The notes: generated by a model from the letters alone, not told the origin. A DNA stretch of 31,499 nucleotides from a virus (IMGVR_UViG_3300037330_000025:1-31499); one strand, 5' to 3'. Positions 1 to 6,512 are shown, numbered from the stretch's first letter. Made by a program: numbers and translations.

Positions 1-108
1 TATAAATAAGACCTTACTACTTCCATGTCCACCTAGTAATTGTGAAGCTGATATTTGTGCATAGCCTTTTACTTGATTAACTAAAGCCGTAGTGATTTCT
101 AATTGCAT
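1..108 (-). CDS. Partial duplicate: 5' end of the sigma-like gene
   Basis: These bases repeat the first 36 codons of the gene that lies complete at 30899-31480. The ATG is the complement of 106-108. It is not a second gene. It appears because the contig ends overlap, and in the circular genome it is the same locus. It shows that the small gene at 116-286 lies directly upstream of the sigma-like gene, only 7 bases before its start codon. Confidence 0.9.
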   Translation of the reverse strand, partial: MQLEITTALVNQVKGYAQISASQLLGGHGSSKVLFI

Positions 109-127
109 ATTTTATTTAACTATTAAC
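1..127. repeat. Terminal direct repeat, copy 1 (contig closure overlap)
   Basis: Bases 1-127 are identical to 31373-31499. The length of 127 is a common largest k-mer in short-read assemblers, and the repeat cuts through a gene in mid-frame, so it is best read as the overlap of a circular contig. The unique genome is then 31,372 bp. A physical terminal repeat cannot be excluded from sequence alone. Confidence 0.95.
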
Positions 128-286
128 CCATTTTATATTAGTCCAACCTTGAAAAAAATAAATTTGAATAATTGACGCAGTTTCGAGCCACCTTGTTTCC
201 CTTTCTATTTTAACAGGAAGGATTAAAAATTTATTAATAATTCTTTTTTGTAATCGACTTGGTTTTTTATTACAGTAAAATCTCAT
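116..286 (-). CDS. Small basic hypothetical protein, 56 aa
   Basis: A 57-codon frame whose ATG overlaps the stop of the upstream gene (ATGA), so translation is probably coupled. The product is basic and aromatic, with the string ETRWLETASI followed by IQIYFFQGWTNIKW. The RWLE-type core resembles short proteins I recall from other Bacteroidetes phages, but I know no function for them. There are no cysteines beyond one near the N-terminus, no signal peptide and no clear membrane segment. It is the last gene before the sigma-like gene and the late block, and only 7 bases separate it from that start codon, so the two are likely on one transcript. The tight packing and the conserved-looking core support it as a real gene. 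Confidence 0.7.
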   Translation of the reverse strand: MRFYCNKKPSRLQKRIINKFLILPVKIERETRWLETASIIQIYFFQGWTNIKWVNS

Positions 287-549
287 AATTTATTGCATAA
301 AGGATTTTCAAATTCAATTTCTGGAAACTCAATTTTAAATTCTGCAATATCATTTTCAAATCTTTTAACCAAATCAGTCCATCTTATTGTATATCTACCC
401 TGGTCAAATTGAAATGACAATACAGCATTGGTTTCAATAACTTTATCTAATTCTTTACCCTCTGACATTTCGGCATTAGTGGTAACATACTTCATTAATC
501 GCAAATGAAAATATTTACCCTTACTCTCTAAAAACTCTGTTTCATCCAT
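283..549 (-). CDS. Hypothetical protein, 88 aa, acidic
   Basis: I do not recognise this 88-residue protein. It starts MDETEFLESK and is acidic, with an E/F-rich C-terminal stretch (FKIEFPEIEFENP). Predicted content is mixed helix and strand, and there is no membrane segment or cysteine cluster. It lies 4 bases downstream of a small membrane protein gene, and its TGA overlaps the ATG of the 56-aa gene. It therefore belongs to the operon that runs from the ART-like and DnaA-domain genes towards the late block. Function unknown. Confidence 0.7.
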   Translation of the reverse strand: MDETEFLESKGKYFHLRLMKYVTTNAEMSEGKELDKVIETNAVLSFQFDQGRYTIRWTDLVKRFENDIAEFKIEFPEIEFENPLCNKL

Positions 550-553
550 AATT

Positions 554-682
554 CTATTGCTTAATCTTTTTTAATAAGTGTTTTTTAAACAACCAGATTA
601 TAAAAATTAATATACGTATTTCTATCGCTAAAATACAATAACTTACACACATTATTGTAAAAATCTCTATAAACTCTTCCAT
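554..682 (-). CDS. Small single-span membrane protein, 42 aa
   Basis: A 43-codon frame whose ATG shares a base with the stop of the lipoprotein gene (TAATG). The product is one long hydrophobic segment (about residues 4-32, rich in I, L, F, V, with two cysteines) followed by a lysine-rich tail (KKHLLKKIKQ). By the positive-inside rule the tail should face the cytoplasm. Its place directly after a lipoprotein suggests that the two act together at the envelope, for example in superinfection exclusion or lysis timing. This is inference. It is too short and lacks the periplasmic coiled coil expected of an inner-membrane spanin. Confidence 0.55.
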   Translation of the reverse strand: MEEFIEIFTIMCVSYCILAIEIRILIFIIWLFKKHLLKKIKQ

Positions 683-903
683 TACTTACATCTTAATTCA
701 TAACCTCTTGAATCCATTTCTCCGCTTCTCTTGCAGTCTTTTATAGTAGAAGTATTAAATCCACCTCCAACCTCAAAACTACCTCCAGCGGTATCAAATC
801 TAGCAGGATCTTTTACCCAATTACAATCACAAACCTCTAATGGCTCATCGCTTTCACAACTATTAAGAGCAAATAATGCTAATAATAATACTAATTTTTT
901 CAT
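682..903 (-). CDS. Small lipoprotein, 73 aa
   Basis: The N-terminus MKKLVLLLALFALNSC is a clear lipoprotein signal: two lysines, a hydrophobic core and the lipobox LNSC, with Cys16 as the lipidated residue. The mature part is only about 58 residues, with four further cysteines (CDC near the start, one in KDCKR, one at the C-terminus), so disulfides are possible outside the cytoplasm. The residues after Cys16 are SDEP, an acidic patch like the export signals that send Bacteroidetes lipoproteins outward. The ATG overlaps the stop of the DnaA-domain gene. Candidate roles are superinfection immunity, receptor blocking or an outer-membrane spanin. Nothing here decides between them. Confidence 0.75.
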   Translation of the reverse strand: MKKLVLLLALFALNSCESDEPLEVCDCNWVKDPARFDTAGGSFEVGGGFNTSTIKDCKRSGEMDSRGYELRCK

Positions 904-1295
904 AATTTATATGCTTTAAATTCTTTTTCTATCTCTAAATATAGGTTTTTATATGCTTCAGTTTTTAAAAATGAATAATAATTAATTGCCGAATGAATAA
1001 TTGTTGAATGGTCCCTATTGGTTTCTGATCCGATTTTTTCCAAGGTGTGACCGATGGTTCTTAAATTAAAATCAAACACACACCTAGCAGCGACATACTC
1101 CTCTTTTCTGTTATTGACCGAAACGTCATCGATCTTAAAATGCCTACAAACTATTTCATTAAGGATCCTAAAATCCTCATGAACATACCTTTTACTTTTA
1201 AGCGATTCCATCTTTAAAACGTCCTCTCTAAAGTTTTCAAATAAAGCATTTTGATCTTTCTTTAATTTTTTAAGTAATCTATTAATTTCATTCAT
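900..1295 (-). CDS. DnaA domain IV-like DNA-binding protein (no AAA+ domain)
   Basis: The C-terminal half (about residues 42-125) matches the DNA-binding domain of the bacterial initiator DnaA: an R..EYVAAR helix, then GHTLEKIG, then the signature NRDHSTIIHS (residues 93-102; compare GGRDHTTVLHA in DnaA). In DnaA the RDH(T/S)T residues read the 9-mer box TTATCCACA. At 131 residues the protein has no Walker motifs and no domain III, so it cannot act as an ATP-driven initiator. The N-terminal 40 residues are a charged helix. It lies 5 bases after the ART-like gene, in the operon of the promoter at 1728-1771, which carries a DnaA-box-like word. It could be an autoregulating repressor, a blocker of host DnaA, or a factor for the phage origin. 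The fold is fairly sure, the role is inferred. Confidence 0.85.
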   Translation of the reverse strand: MNEINRLLKKLKKDQNALFENFREDVLKMESLKSKRYVHEDFRILNEIVCRHFKIDDVSVNNRKEEYVAARCVFDFNLRTIGHTLEKIGSETNRDHSTIIHSAINYYSFLKTEAYKNLYLEIEKEFKAYKL

Positions 1296-1300
1296 GGTTA

Positions 1301-1705
1301 TTAAAATTCATTAATTAATTCTATAAGATCGTTTTCTGTTAAGTCACCTTCGTATTCTGTAGTATAATCTTCAAACTCATTACCACCTGTATTACCTTTT
1401 ATTATTTGCATATCGTCAAATTGTAATCCTTCCACAAAATGAACCCTACACTCAACGTCTTGACTATCGACTACTATCTCATATTCGTGTTCTCTGTTTT
1501 CTAGTGCGAATAGTGAATTATCAATGTCTACCATATCAATATCAACATCAATAGAAAGTACTACATAACCATCCTTTCCATGAAAACGATTAATATCATC
1601 AGCATGATTTTCTGCAAATATATCACAAAGTGTCCAAGAGTTACCTAGGTTGCTTGTGTCTATGTCCTCGCCTTCGTTTAGTAATATGCTTCTAAATAGT
1701 TTCAT
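1301..1705 (-). CDS. ADP-ribosyltransferase-like protein (tentative)
   Basis: I place the start at 1705 (MKLFRSILL), giving 134 aa. The frame is open to 1738, but the promoter -7 element at 1728-1735 lies inside that extension. The protein shows a possible R-S-E pattern of mono-ADP-ribosyltransferases in the right order: Arg5 after a first strand, Ser23-Trp24-Thr25 (GNSWT), and Glu74-Tyr75-Glu76 in a strand context (HEYEIVV), an ExE pair. It is strongly acidic. T4-type phages use small ARTs (Alt, ModA, ModB) early in infection on RNA polymerase and the translation apparatus, and this gene is the first of an early-promoter operon. An acidic DNA-mimic-like protein is an alternative. The family call is a hypothesis. 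Confidence 0.45.
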   Translation of the reverse strand: MKLFRSILLNEGEDIDTSNLGNSWTLCDIFAENHADDINRFHGKDGYVVLSIDVDIDMVDIDNSLFALENREHEYEIVVDSQDVECRVHFVEGLQFDDMQIIKGNTGGNEFEDYTTEYEGDLTENDLIELINEF

Positions 1706-1727
1706 AATGTTTGTTATAAGTACAATA

Positions 1728-1771
1728 CAAATATACAAACAACAAACGGATAAACGAATAAATATTTAAAC
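1728..1771 (-). promoter_or_regulatory. Promoter with DnaA-box-like operator (P1)
   Basis: Read on the minus strand: GTTTAAATA (1771-1763), 4 bases, TTCG (-33, 1758-1755), a 19-bp spacer beginning TTTATCCGTTT, then TATATTTG (-7, 1735-1728), which fits the Bacteroidetes TAnnTTTG consensus. The promoters at 8811, 9313 and 15776 have the same layout and spacing. It drives the ART-like, DnaA-domain and lipoprotein genes. The TTATCCG word lies where a bound protein would block RNA polymerase. Confidence 0.75.
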
Positions 1772-1984
1772 AATCTTTCTAATTACTTTCTCGCTGTAAT
1801 CATATTCCAAACTTATACGCTCATCGGATTCTATAAAACAGATTGACGTGATCCAATGGTATCTTAAGACTCCATTTATCCACCGTTCTGATCCTTTAAC
1901 CATCTCAATCCCAGTTACTCTATATTGCAAGCCATTTGGAGATGTGTAAAATGCAAAAGGATCAGTATTCATTTTCGTTGACAT
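1766..1984 (-). CDS. Hypothetical protein, 72 aa
   Basis: I do not recognise this protein. The long form starts MSTKMNTDPF at 1984. A second ATG at 1972 overlaps the stop of the VRR-NUC gene more compactly and may be the true start (68 aa). The sequence looks like a small all-beta protein: alternating hydrophobic residues (LQYRVTGIEMV, WITSICFIE, ISLEYDY), two tryptophans and one cysteine. It is the last gene of the replication operon, and its stop overlaps the upstream edge of promoter P1. Confidence 0.65.
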   Translation of the reverse strand: MSTKMNTDPFAFYTSPNGLQYRVTGIEMVKGSERWINGVLRYHWITSICFIESDERISLEYDYSEKVIRKIV

Positions 1985-2201
1985 ACACTTTGAATTTAAG
2001 TTTCTTTAGTATTTCTATTTTTGCTATCTGTAAGGGGCTCAGTTTATCCCAGATTTCTTTTGACTCTATAAATATAACCTCGTTAGGTTTCAAGGCTATA
2101 AGGTCTGGCAAACCACTTGGTGTGATCTTAACTAGGTTAATCACAAAGTAACCTTTCGCTTTCCAATGCTTTATTAATTTTGTTTGCTGCTTAGATGCCA
2201 T
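1962..2201 (-). CDS. VRR-NUC domain nuclease
   Basis: At 79 residues the protein is little more than one VRR-NUC (virus-type replication-repair nuclease) domain of the PD-(D/E)XK fold. Visible motif residues are G30-L-P32-D33 (GLPDLIAL), E46-S-K48 in FIESKE, and Q58 in the LSPLQ helix. Phage copies of this length are thought to cut branched DNA or replication intermediates, and they are often encoded beside an SF2 helicase. Here that helicase (2815-4047) is one gene upstream, separated only by the HNH gene. The start overlaps the HNH stop by 11 bases. The family call is strong, the substrate is unknown. Confidence 0.88.
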   Translation of the reverse strand: MASKQQTKLIKHWKAKGYFVINLVKITPSGLPDLIALKPNEVIFIESKEIWDKLSPLQIAKIEILKKLKFKVYVNENEY

Positions 2202-2709
2202 TAAGTATTTGTTTTAATGCTTTTTGATATGATAAATGAGCTTTGTGTTCGCTATCAAATCTACCTAAATATTTAGACTTTCCTTTTATCATAATAATAC
2301 TTTGCCACTTGTTATAAAACTTATGCCAATGAACTCCAACATATTGAGATGAAAACCCTCTTTGATTTCTTGTACAGTTAAACCTATTCGTTGTTAATCT
2401 TAAATTGTTAGAACTATTGTTTTGTTTATTTTCATCAATATGATCGACTACCAATAAATATCCATTTGGTTTATGGTTTAAAAAACAAACGGCTACCAAA
2501 ACGTGTATTGATTTTGTTTTTCCTTTATTGTTTTTCCAAAGGCTAACACAACGATATCCGTGTTTACTTAAACAATACTTTAATGTTTTTTCTTTAACAT
2601 TCATAATATGATTAGATCTTTTCACTTTACGCTCTAAGCTTTTTACTTTACCTAAATTGCTAACTTGATATAATCCCTCATAACCTTTAATGTCTTTCCA
2701 AATTTCCAT
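2191..2709 (-). CDS. HNH homing endonuclease (NUMOD4-HNH-AP2-like)
   Basis: The 172-aa protein starts with a NUMOD4 motif (EIWKDIKGYEGLYQVSNLGKVKS). It continues with an HNH core (His69 in SIHVLVAVCFL, VVDHID with Asp89-His90, N97-N102 in QNNSSNNLRL) and ends in an AP2-like DNA-binding segment (YVGVHWHKFYNKWQSII, GRFDSEHKAH). This is the standard layout of free-standing phage homing endonucleases that spread by cutting alleles lacking them. It sits between the helicase and the VRR-NUC gene, a pair normally adjacent, so it is probably an insertion. It has its own leader (2710-2795) with a hairpin and U-run just before the ATG, so its expression may be separately controlled. Confidence 0.92.
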   Translation of the reverse strand: MEIWKDIKGYEGLYQVSNLGKVKSLERKVKRSNHIMNVKEKTLKYCLSKHGYRCVSLWKNNKGKTKSIHVLVAVCFLNHKPNGYLLVVDHIDENKQNNSSNNLRLTTNRFNCTRNQRGFSSQYVGVHWHKFYNKWQSIIMIKGKSKYLGRFDSEHKAHLSYQKALKQILNGI

Positions 2710-2795
2710 AAAACAAAAAACCTATCAAATCAGAGGTTGAGGTCTCGTCATTGATAGGAATTTTATAATATTTTTGATGTAGCCTCAACTCTACT
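2710..2795 (-). promoter_or_regulatory. Structured leader of the HNH gene (hairpin plus loop-complementary 5' segment)
   Basis: On the minus strand the RNA would carry, in order: A = GUUGAGG (2789-2783), itself in the 8-base loop of a small GUAG/CUAC hairpin (2794-2779); B = CCUAUCAA (2758-2751); A' = CCUCAAC (2742-2736); B' = UUGAUAGG (2728-2721); a U-run (2720-2715); and the ATG at 2709. B pairs with B' (8 bp) as a terminator-like hairpin. A' in its loop is perfectly complementary to A (7 bp), giving a possible kissing or pseudoknot contact. The same order occurs before the primase gene. Confidence 0.6.
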
Positions 2796-2799
2796 TATG

Positions 2800-2807
2800 T
2801 AAATATA
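2800..2807 (-). promoter_or_regulatory. Possible -7 element upstream of the HNH leader
   Basis: The minus strand reads TATATTTA, one base off TAnnTTTG. It lies 6 bases before the GUAG/CUAC hairpin, so a transcript would begin at that hairpin. I see no good -33 element 19 bases upstream, where the sequence is inside the helicase 3' end. This is weak. Confidence 0.3.
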
Positions 2808-2814
2808 GTGTTTA

Positions 2815-4047
2815 TTATTGGAAGTTTTGCTTAAACATTCTACTATTAAAGTTTTTCTTTTTGGTTACTGATTCTAAAATTTTCTCTGTAATGCCATCAC
2901 TTTCACAAATAACATAAATATTATTGTTTTTTCTTCCCATTACAGTCATTCGATCACGAGACTGTATCCAGTTCTTACCACTAAACCCTAAATTTAAATA
3001 TACTAGAGCGTCTGCTTTGCTCAAATTAATCCCCTCGGTTGTGTTACATTGTAGAGCAAAACTTTTATCAGTACTATTAAATTCATCTATATCAGTCGTG
3101 ACGGCTTTACCAAATACGTCCTCAATCATTTTAAGCTCATTTTGATAGTAATACATAATTACAATTTTATCGTGCTTAAAACGCTCTAAAATAAAGTCTA
3201 ATTTATAAGTATCAAGTATTACATTAGAAGTTTTGCCGTTCACATCCTCAACAATACAATGACCGTTATAAAGTTGGTGAACTTTGCTTTGCAGTTTTGC
3301 AGGAGTATCTCCAAATATATAACCTGCTTTACCTTTAATAACTTGATCTTTTAACAATCTCTTTACTAAATCCTTAATTTTGATAGGAGTTTCCACAGTC
3401 AAATAATGCTCGTTTATATTAACCTCAAAGCCTGCATCCTCTTGAGTCATTACAACCATATAAGGCTTTAGTATTTTATCGATCTTTGCCACGTGCGCGC
3501 GATCATAAACTCTAATACTATGCGTCGGTAGTTTACGTTCCCAAACCTCGACAAAGTCCTTAGCCCATTTGTAGAAATTAGCGTATCGACTAAAGGGGCT
3601 GTAAGCACTTACAAAGAATTGATGGTAGTATTGGCTATAAGATTCTACGGCTGAGGTTCCAGTCATAAGAATACAAGGCTTATTAAAAAATAATTTCTTA
3701 CAAAGCTTTGTTCTTACACTCGGCTTTGGAAATCCAGATAAAGAATGAGACTCGTCATAAATTACCAGATCACAATCGTAATTATCCAACTTGTGCAATG
3801 ATTCGTAATTCACGACTATTATATCAAAATCAAAAGCAAAGTTTTTATAATCCGATAAGATGCTCGGTATTGCTTTCTTTTTGGTAATTACAATTACTTT
3901 GCCAGCTCCGTATAATCTAGCAGCTTCAAGAGCTGTCAAAGTTTTACCGCTTCTTACTTCACCTGCTAAAAAGGCAATGTTATAATCTAGCAGAATCTCG
4001 TTTAATTCCTTAGACTTTTCAATTTGATGTTCTTTTAGTTTATACAT
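2815..4047 (-). CDS. SF2 (DEAD/SNF2-type) DNA helicase
   Basis: A 410-aa superfamily 2 ATPase. The motifs run in order: Walker A GEVRSGKT (residues 29-36), motif Ia VIVITKKKA, motif II DESH (98-101), motif III TGT (about 129-131), then motif V (CNTTEGINLSKAD) and motif VI (QSRDRMTVMGR, with the arginine finger region) in the C-terminal RecA-like domain. Short phage helicases of this type are thought to remodel forks or recombination intermediates, and are usually paired with a VRR-NUC nuclease, which lies downstream here. The start is 9 bases after the primase stop, so the two genes are co-transcribed from the primase promoter. Confidence 0.92.
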   Translation of the reverse strand: MYKLKEHQIEKSKELNEILLDYNIAFLAGEVRSGKTLTALEAARLYGAGKVIVITKKKAIPSILSDYKNFAFDFDIIVVNYESLHKLDNYDCDLVIYDESHSLSGFPKPSVRTKLCKKLFFNKPCILMTGTSAVESYSQYYHQFFVSAYSPFSRYANFYKWAKDFVEVWERKLPTHSIRVYDRAHVAKIDKILKPYMVVMTQEDAGFEVNINEHYLTVETPIKIKDLVKRLLKDQVIKGKAGYIFGDTPAKLQSKVHQLYNGHCIVEDVNGKTSNVILDTYKLDFILERFKHDKIVIMYYYQNELKMIEDVFGKAVTTDIDEFNSTDKSFALQCNTTEGINLSKADALVYLNLGFSGKNWIQSRDRMTVMGRKNNNIYVICESDGITEKILESVTKKKNFNSRMFKQNFQ

Positions 4048-4056
4048 GTTTTAGTT

Positions 4057-6414
4057 TTAAAATGGAACTTCATCGTTTTGGGTTTCTCCCCCGTTGTTAA
4101 TCTCAAACCATTTAAGGCCGTTTGTGTTTCCTGAGTCAAATTGCGCTTTTATAAATCCTGCATATTTACTAACCCAGATATGAAATCTCTTTCGACTTAA
4201 ATACTTTTCGTAATCTTTATATTCCTGAACAAATGAATTAAATATAACAGCTTTATCATTTCTTTTGTTTAATGGGAAATTATCCTCATCGCTCATAAAC
4301 TCGTGAAACTCCATACAAGTCTCAGCTATAAATTTCCGCATGGTTAAATTTTTAGCCTTTTGTGGAATTAATCCTTTTTGCAAATACTTTTGTAAACAGC
4401 CAACCATATAATTATCGAACTTATTGAATGTAACCTTATTCCAATCATCAAAAAGTTGATGGCCAAACTCATCATAAGGAGTTAAATTCTTACCGTAGTA
4501 TTGAGCAATTTCTATTTCATGCCTTCGCCTGTCGTGGCTGTTTCCTTCGCCCTTAATCGCGTAGTTTGTACTTACCAACATCTTAGGACTTTCCTCAACT
4601 GATAGCTTAATAGCATCTTTGTTTTTACGCTCTAATGTCATTCCTTCGGTGACTAAGCTAAACTTACTTTCGAAGTCCCAATTCTTTTTTACATCATCAA
4701 AAACTAAGATGTCGGTATCCTGCGAAACAGTTTGATAGGGGAAGCTTTTTTTATCGTCAAAAGTTTTACCGTCCAATATTGATACTTTCCTCATTTGCCT
4801 AATGCCTTGAACAAATAACCCTTTACCGGTCCCCCCTTCAGGATTTTCACTAATAACCTCATCGTTTAAGATAATAGCTTTGTTATTCATTTTATTCTTA
4901 TACCTAGATAGTAGATAGCCTAAAACACACTCAATTGGATCAGAACTATCCTGAGAAATATTAGATATGAAAAGCTTATAATTATTCTCTACCTCCTTAG
5001 TGATCTCAAAATCTCTGTCTATAATTTGAGCTTTCCAGATATAAGCATCTACATCAATATAATCCAATAGTTTAATCTTATCTTTTGTGACTTCTAAGAT
5101 CCCGTTGGAATAAGCTATAAAAGATTTTTCCTTTGTATCTCTTATCATTGATAGCTCTATACTTTCCAACATTAATAAAAAGCTTTCGCTAAACAAATTT
5201 TGATAGTTTGCGCAATAATTCCAAACATCATATTCATTTTTTTCATTTAGGTAATTCAAAACAAAATCCTTTATGCGCTCCGGAGAAACTTCACTAACTT
5301 TATTAGATTCTATGAAAACCCATGAGGGTTTTAAAGAATCAGCAGGAAAGTATTTTTTAAATCCATTACGCTCTAAAAATCTTTTATACTTCAAAGGATT
5401 AGCTTTAATTTTATTCTTATCATCTACATCCCAAAAGTTGTCAACCTCAGCTTCATATTTAAGCCTGTCATAAACTTCCTCTTCTATTTTATACTGATCT
5501 ATAACTTTTGCTTTGCCCTTCTTTAAATTGGTCTTTATGGCGTTTTGCTTATTATAATCCTCAAAGTATTTACTTCCGAATGATCTACGCTTATAAGCTG
5601 ATTTAATAGTATTGGAAACCTCTGATTCTTTAAAGTTTCCATAAGCTACATTATTTTGAATATAACTTATTGCATAATCTTCACTTATACCATATTCACA
5701 AAAAGCCCCACCCAAATCAAATACAAAATTATTACGCTCTCCTTCTATAAAATCTTTTTTCCAATCAAAAGACATTATCTTATCTATAATTTTATCCTCA
5801 TCAGTAACAGGGATTAAAGGAACCCTATCTTTTATGTCAAACCCTTCATCTTTTAAAGTTGGCGAAAATACTTTGGCCTTATAATTTACATAACAATTAG
5901 GATCATAACTTTCATAACAAACACGGCTAACATCTGAATTGGAATTATCCCAATAGGGTATTTTGAATTTATCATTAAAAGCCTTAAAATACTTTGTATG
6001 GTCTTGGTGAGTACACTTTGGAATACTAATCAATGCTTTGATGCCATAAGTTTCTTTAGCACCACTGGACGGGCTTAAAAACACAAAAACAGAATGAGGA
6101 TTAGTTGTGAGTTGTTTCCAAACTTTATCAAAATCTTTTTGAGTAGGGATTCCGTCAAAGTCGGTTATCATTAAACCGCTGTGCTCCTTAAGACTATTTT
6201 TATTTCTCTCTGAAAATACACCGCCATAACAAATAGAAGGTAGGTTTGCTTTTAGTACATTCCTAGGCTCCTTTTCATCTGTATTTCTAATCTTATCAAT
6301 AAGCTCTCTTGATACCCCTGTTTGAATCCTCTTAATAGACTTTTCCAACGAAATATAATAAGGAGTCTTTGAGTCCCTTATACTTTTAAAAGCTGTAATC
6401 TGAGTATCTTTCAT
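4057..6414 (-). CDS. Primase-helicase (BT4734/VirE_N-like primase, PriCT, SF3-type helicase)
   Basis: A 785-aa multidomain replication protein. Residues about 1-185 match the BT4734-like/VirE_N domain, a relative of archaeo-eukaryotic primases. Visible residues are D85-F-D87 (ITDFDGI) and the SPSSGAKETYGIKALI strand typical of the family. Residues about 205-275 look like a PriCT helical domain (GERNNFVFDLGGAFCEYG, then SEVSNTIKSAY). The C-terminal half has a Walker A NPEGGTGKG (524-532) and an acidic Walker B pair in ILVFDDVKK (D573-D574), as in phage SF3/DUF5906 helicases. It probably primes and unwinds at the phage origin, and the host polymerase extends. It has its own promoter (6518-6548) and a structured leader. 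The candidate origin lies immediately upstream. Confidence 0.9.
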   Translation of the reverse strand: MKDTQITAFKSIRDSKTPYYISLEKSIKRIQTGVSRELIDKIRNTDEKEPRNVLKANLPSICYGGVFSERNKNSLKEHSGLMITDFDGIPTQKDFDKVWKQLTTNPHSVFVFLSPSSGAKETYGIKALISIPKCTHQDHTKYFKAFNDKFKIPYWDNSNSDVSRVCYESYDPNCYVNYKAKVFSPTLKDEGFDIKDRVPLIPVTDEDKIIDKIMSFDWKKDFIEGERNNFVFDLGGAFCEYGISEDYAISYIQNNVAYGNFKESEVSNTIKSAYKRRSFGSKYFEDYNKQNAIKTNLKKGKAKVIDQYKIEEEVYDRLKYEAEVDNFWDVDDKNKIKANPLKYKRFLERNGFKKYFPADSLKPSWVFIESNKVSEVSPERIKDFVLNYLNEKNEYDVWNYCANYQNLFSESFLLMLESIELSMIRDTKEKSFIAYSNGILEVTKDKIKLLDYIDVDAYIWKAQIIDRDFEITKEVENNYKLFISNISQDSSDPIECVLGYLLSRYKNKMNNKAIILNDEVISENPEGGTGKGLFVQGIRQMRKVSILDGKTFDDKKSFPYQTVSQDTDILVFDDVKKNWDFESKFSLVTEGMTLERKNKDAIKLSVEESPKMLVSTNYAIKGEGNSHDRRRHEIEIAQYYGKNLTPYDEFGHQLFDDWNKVTFNKFDNYMVGCLQKYLQKGLIPQKAKNLTMRKFIAETCMEFHEFMSDEDNFPLNKRNDKAVIFNSFVQEYKDYEKYLSRKRFHIWVSKYAGFIKAQFDSGNTNGLKWFEINNGGETQNDEVPF

Positions 6415-6429
6415 ATTTTTTTAACTAAA

Positions 6430-6512
6430 AAACCCCTTGCTTAAAATGGAGGTGTGGCTGTCCAAGGTAAGAAGGGGTTTACTAATAAATGTTTTGGGTT
6501 GCCACACCTTTG
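6430..6512 (-). promoter_or_regulatory. Structured leader of the primase-helicase operon
   Basis: Minus-strand order: A = AGGUGUGGC (6509-6501) close to the predicted 5' end; B = AAACCCCUU (6480-6472); A' = GCCACACCU (6458-6450); B' = AAGGGGUUU (6438-6430), which ends inside a U-run of six; then the ATG at 6414. B/B' is a perfect 9-bp stem. Its 33-base loop contains A', a perfect 9-bp complement of A. Because A precedes B and A' lies between B and B', both pairings together form a pseudoknot. The terminator at 6703-6738 already serves the upstream gene, so this hairpin is more likely regulatory than a plain operon end. Confidence 0.65.

Noticed and set aside
554-903. Spanin pair (o-spanin lipoprotein with i-spanin)
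   Set aside because: The membrane partner has only 42 residues and no periplasmic coiled coil, and the pair is far from the lysis-type genes.
731-919. Plus-strand open frame opposite the lipoprotein gene, and similar plus-strand frames opposite 2924-3145, 10055-10417, 18637-18972 and 23967-24326
   Set aside because: They are antisense shadows of well-supported minus-strand genes, with low-complexity products and no leader or promoter.
1706-1738. Longer N-terminus of the ART-like protein (start at 1738)
   Set aside because: It contains the -7 element of promoter P1, so the RNA would start inside it. The ATG at 1705 is the first after the predicted start.
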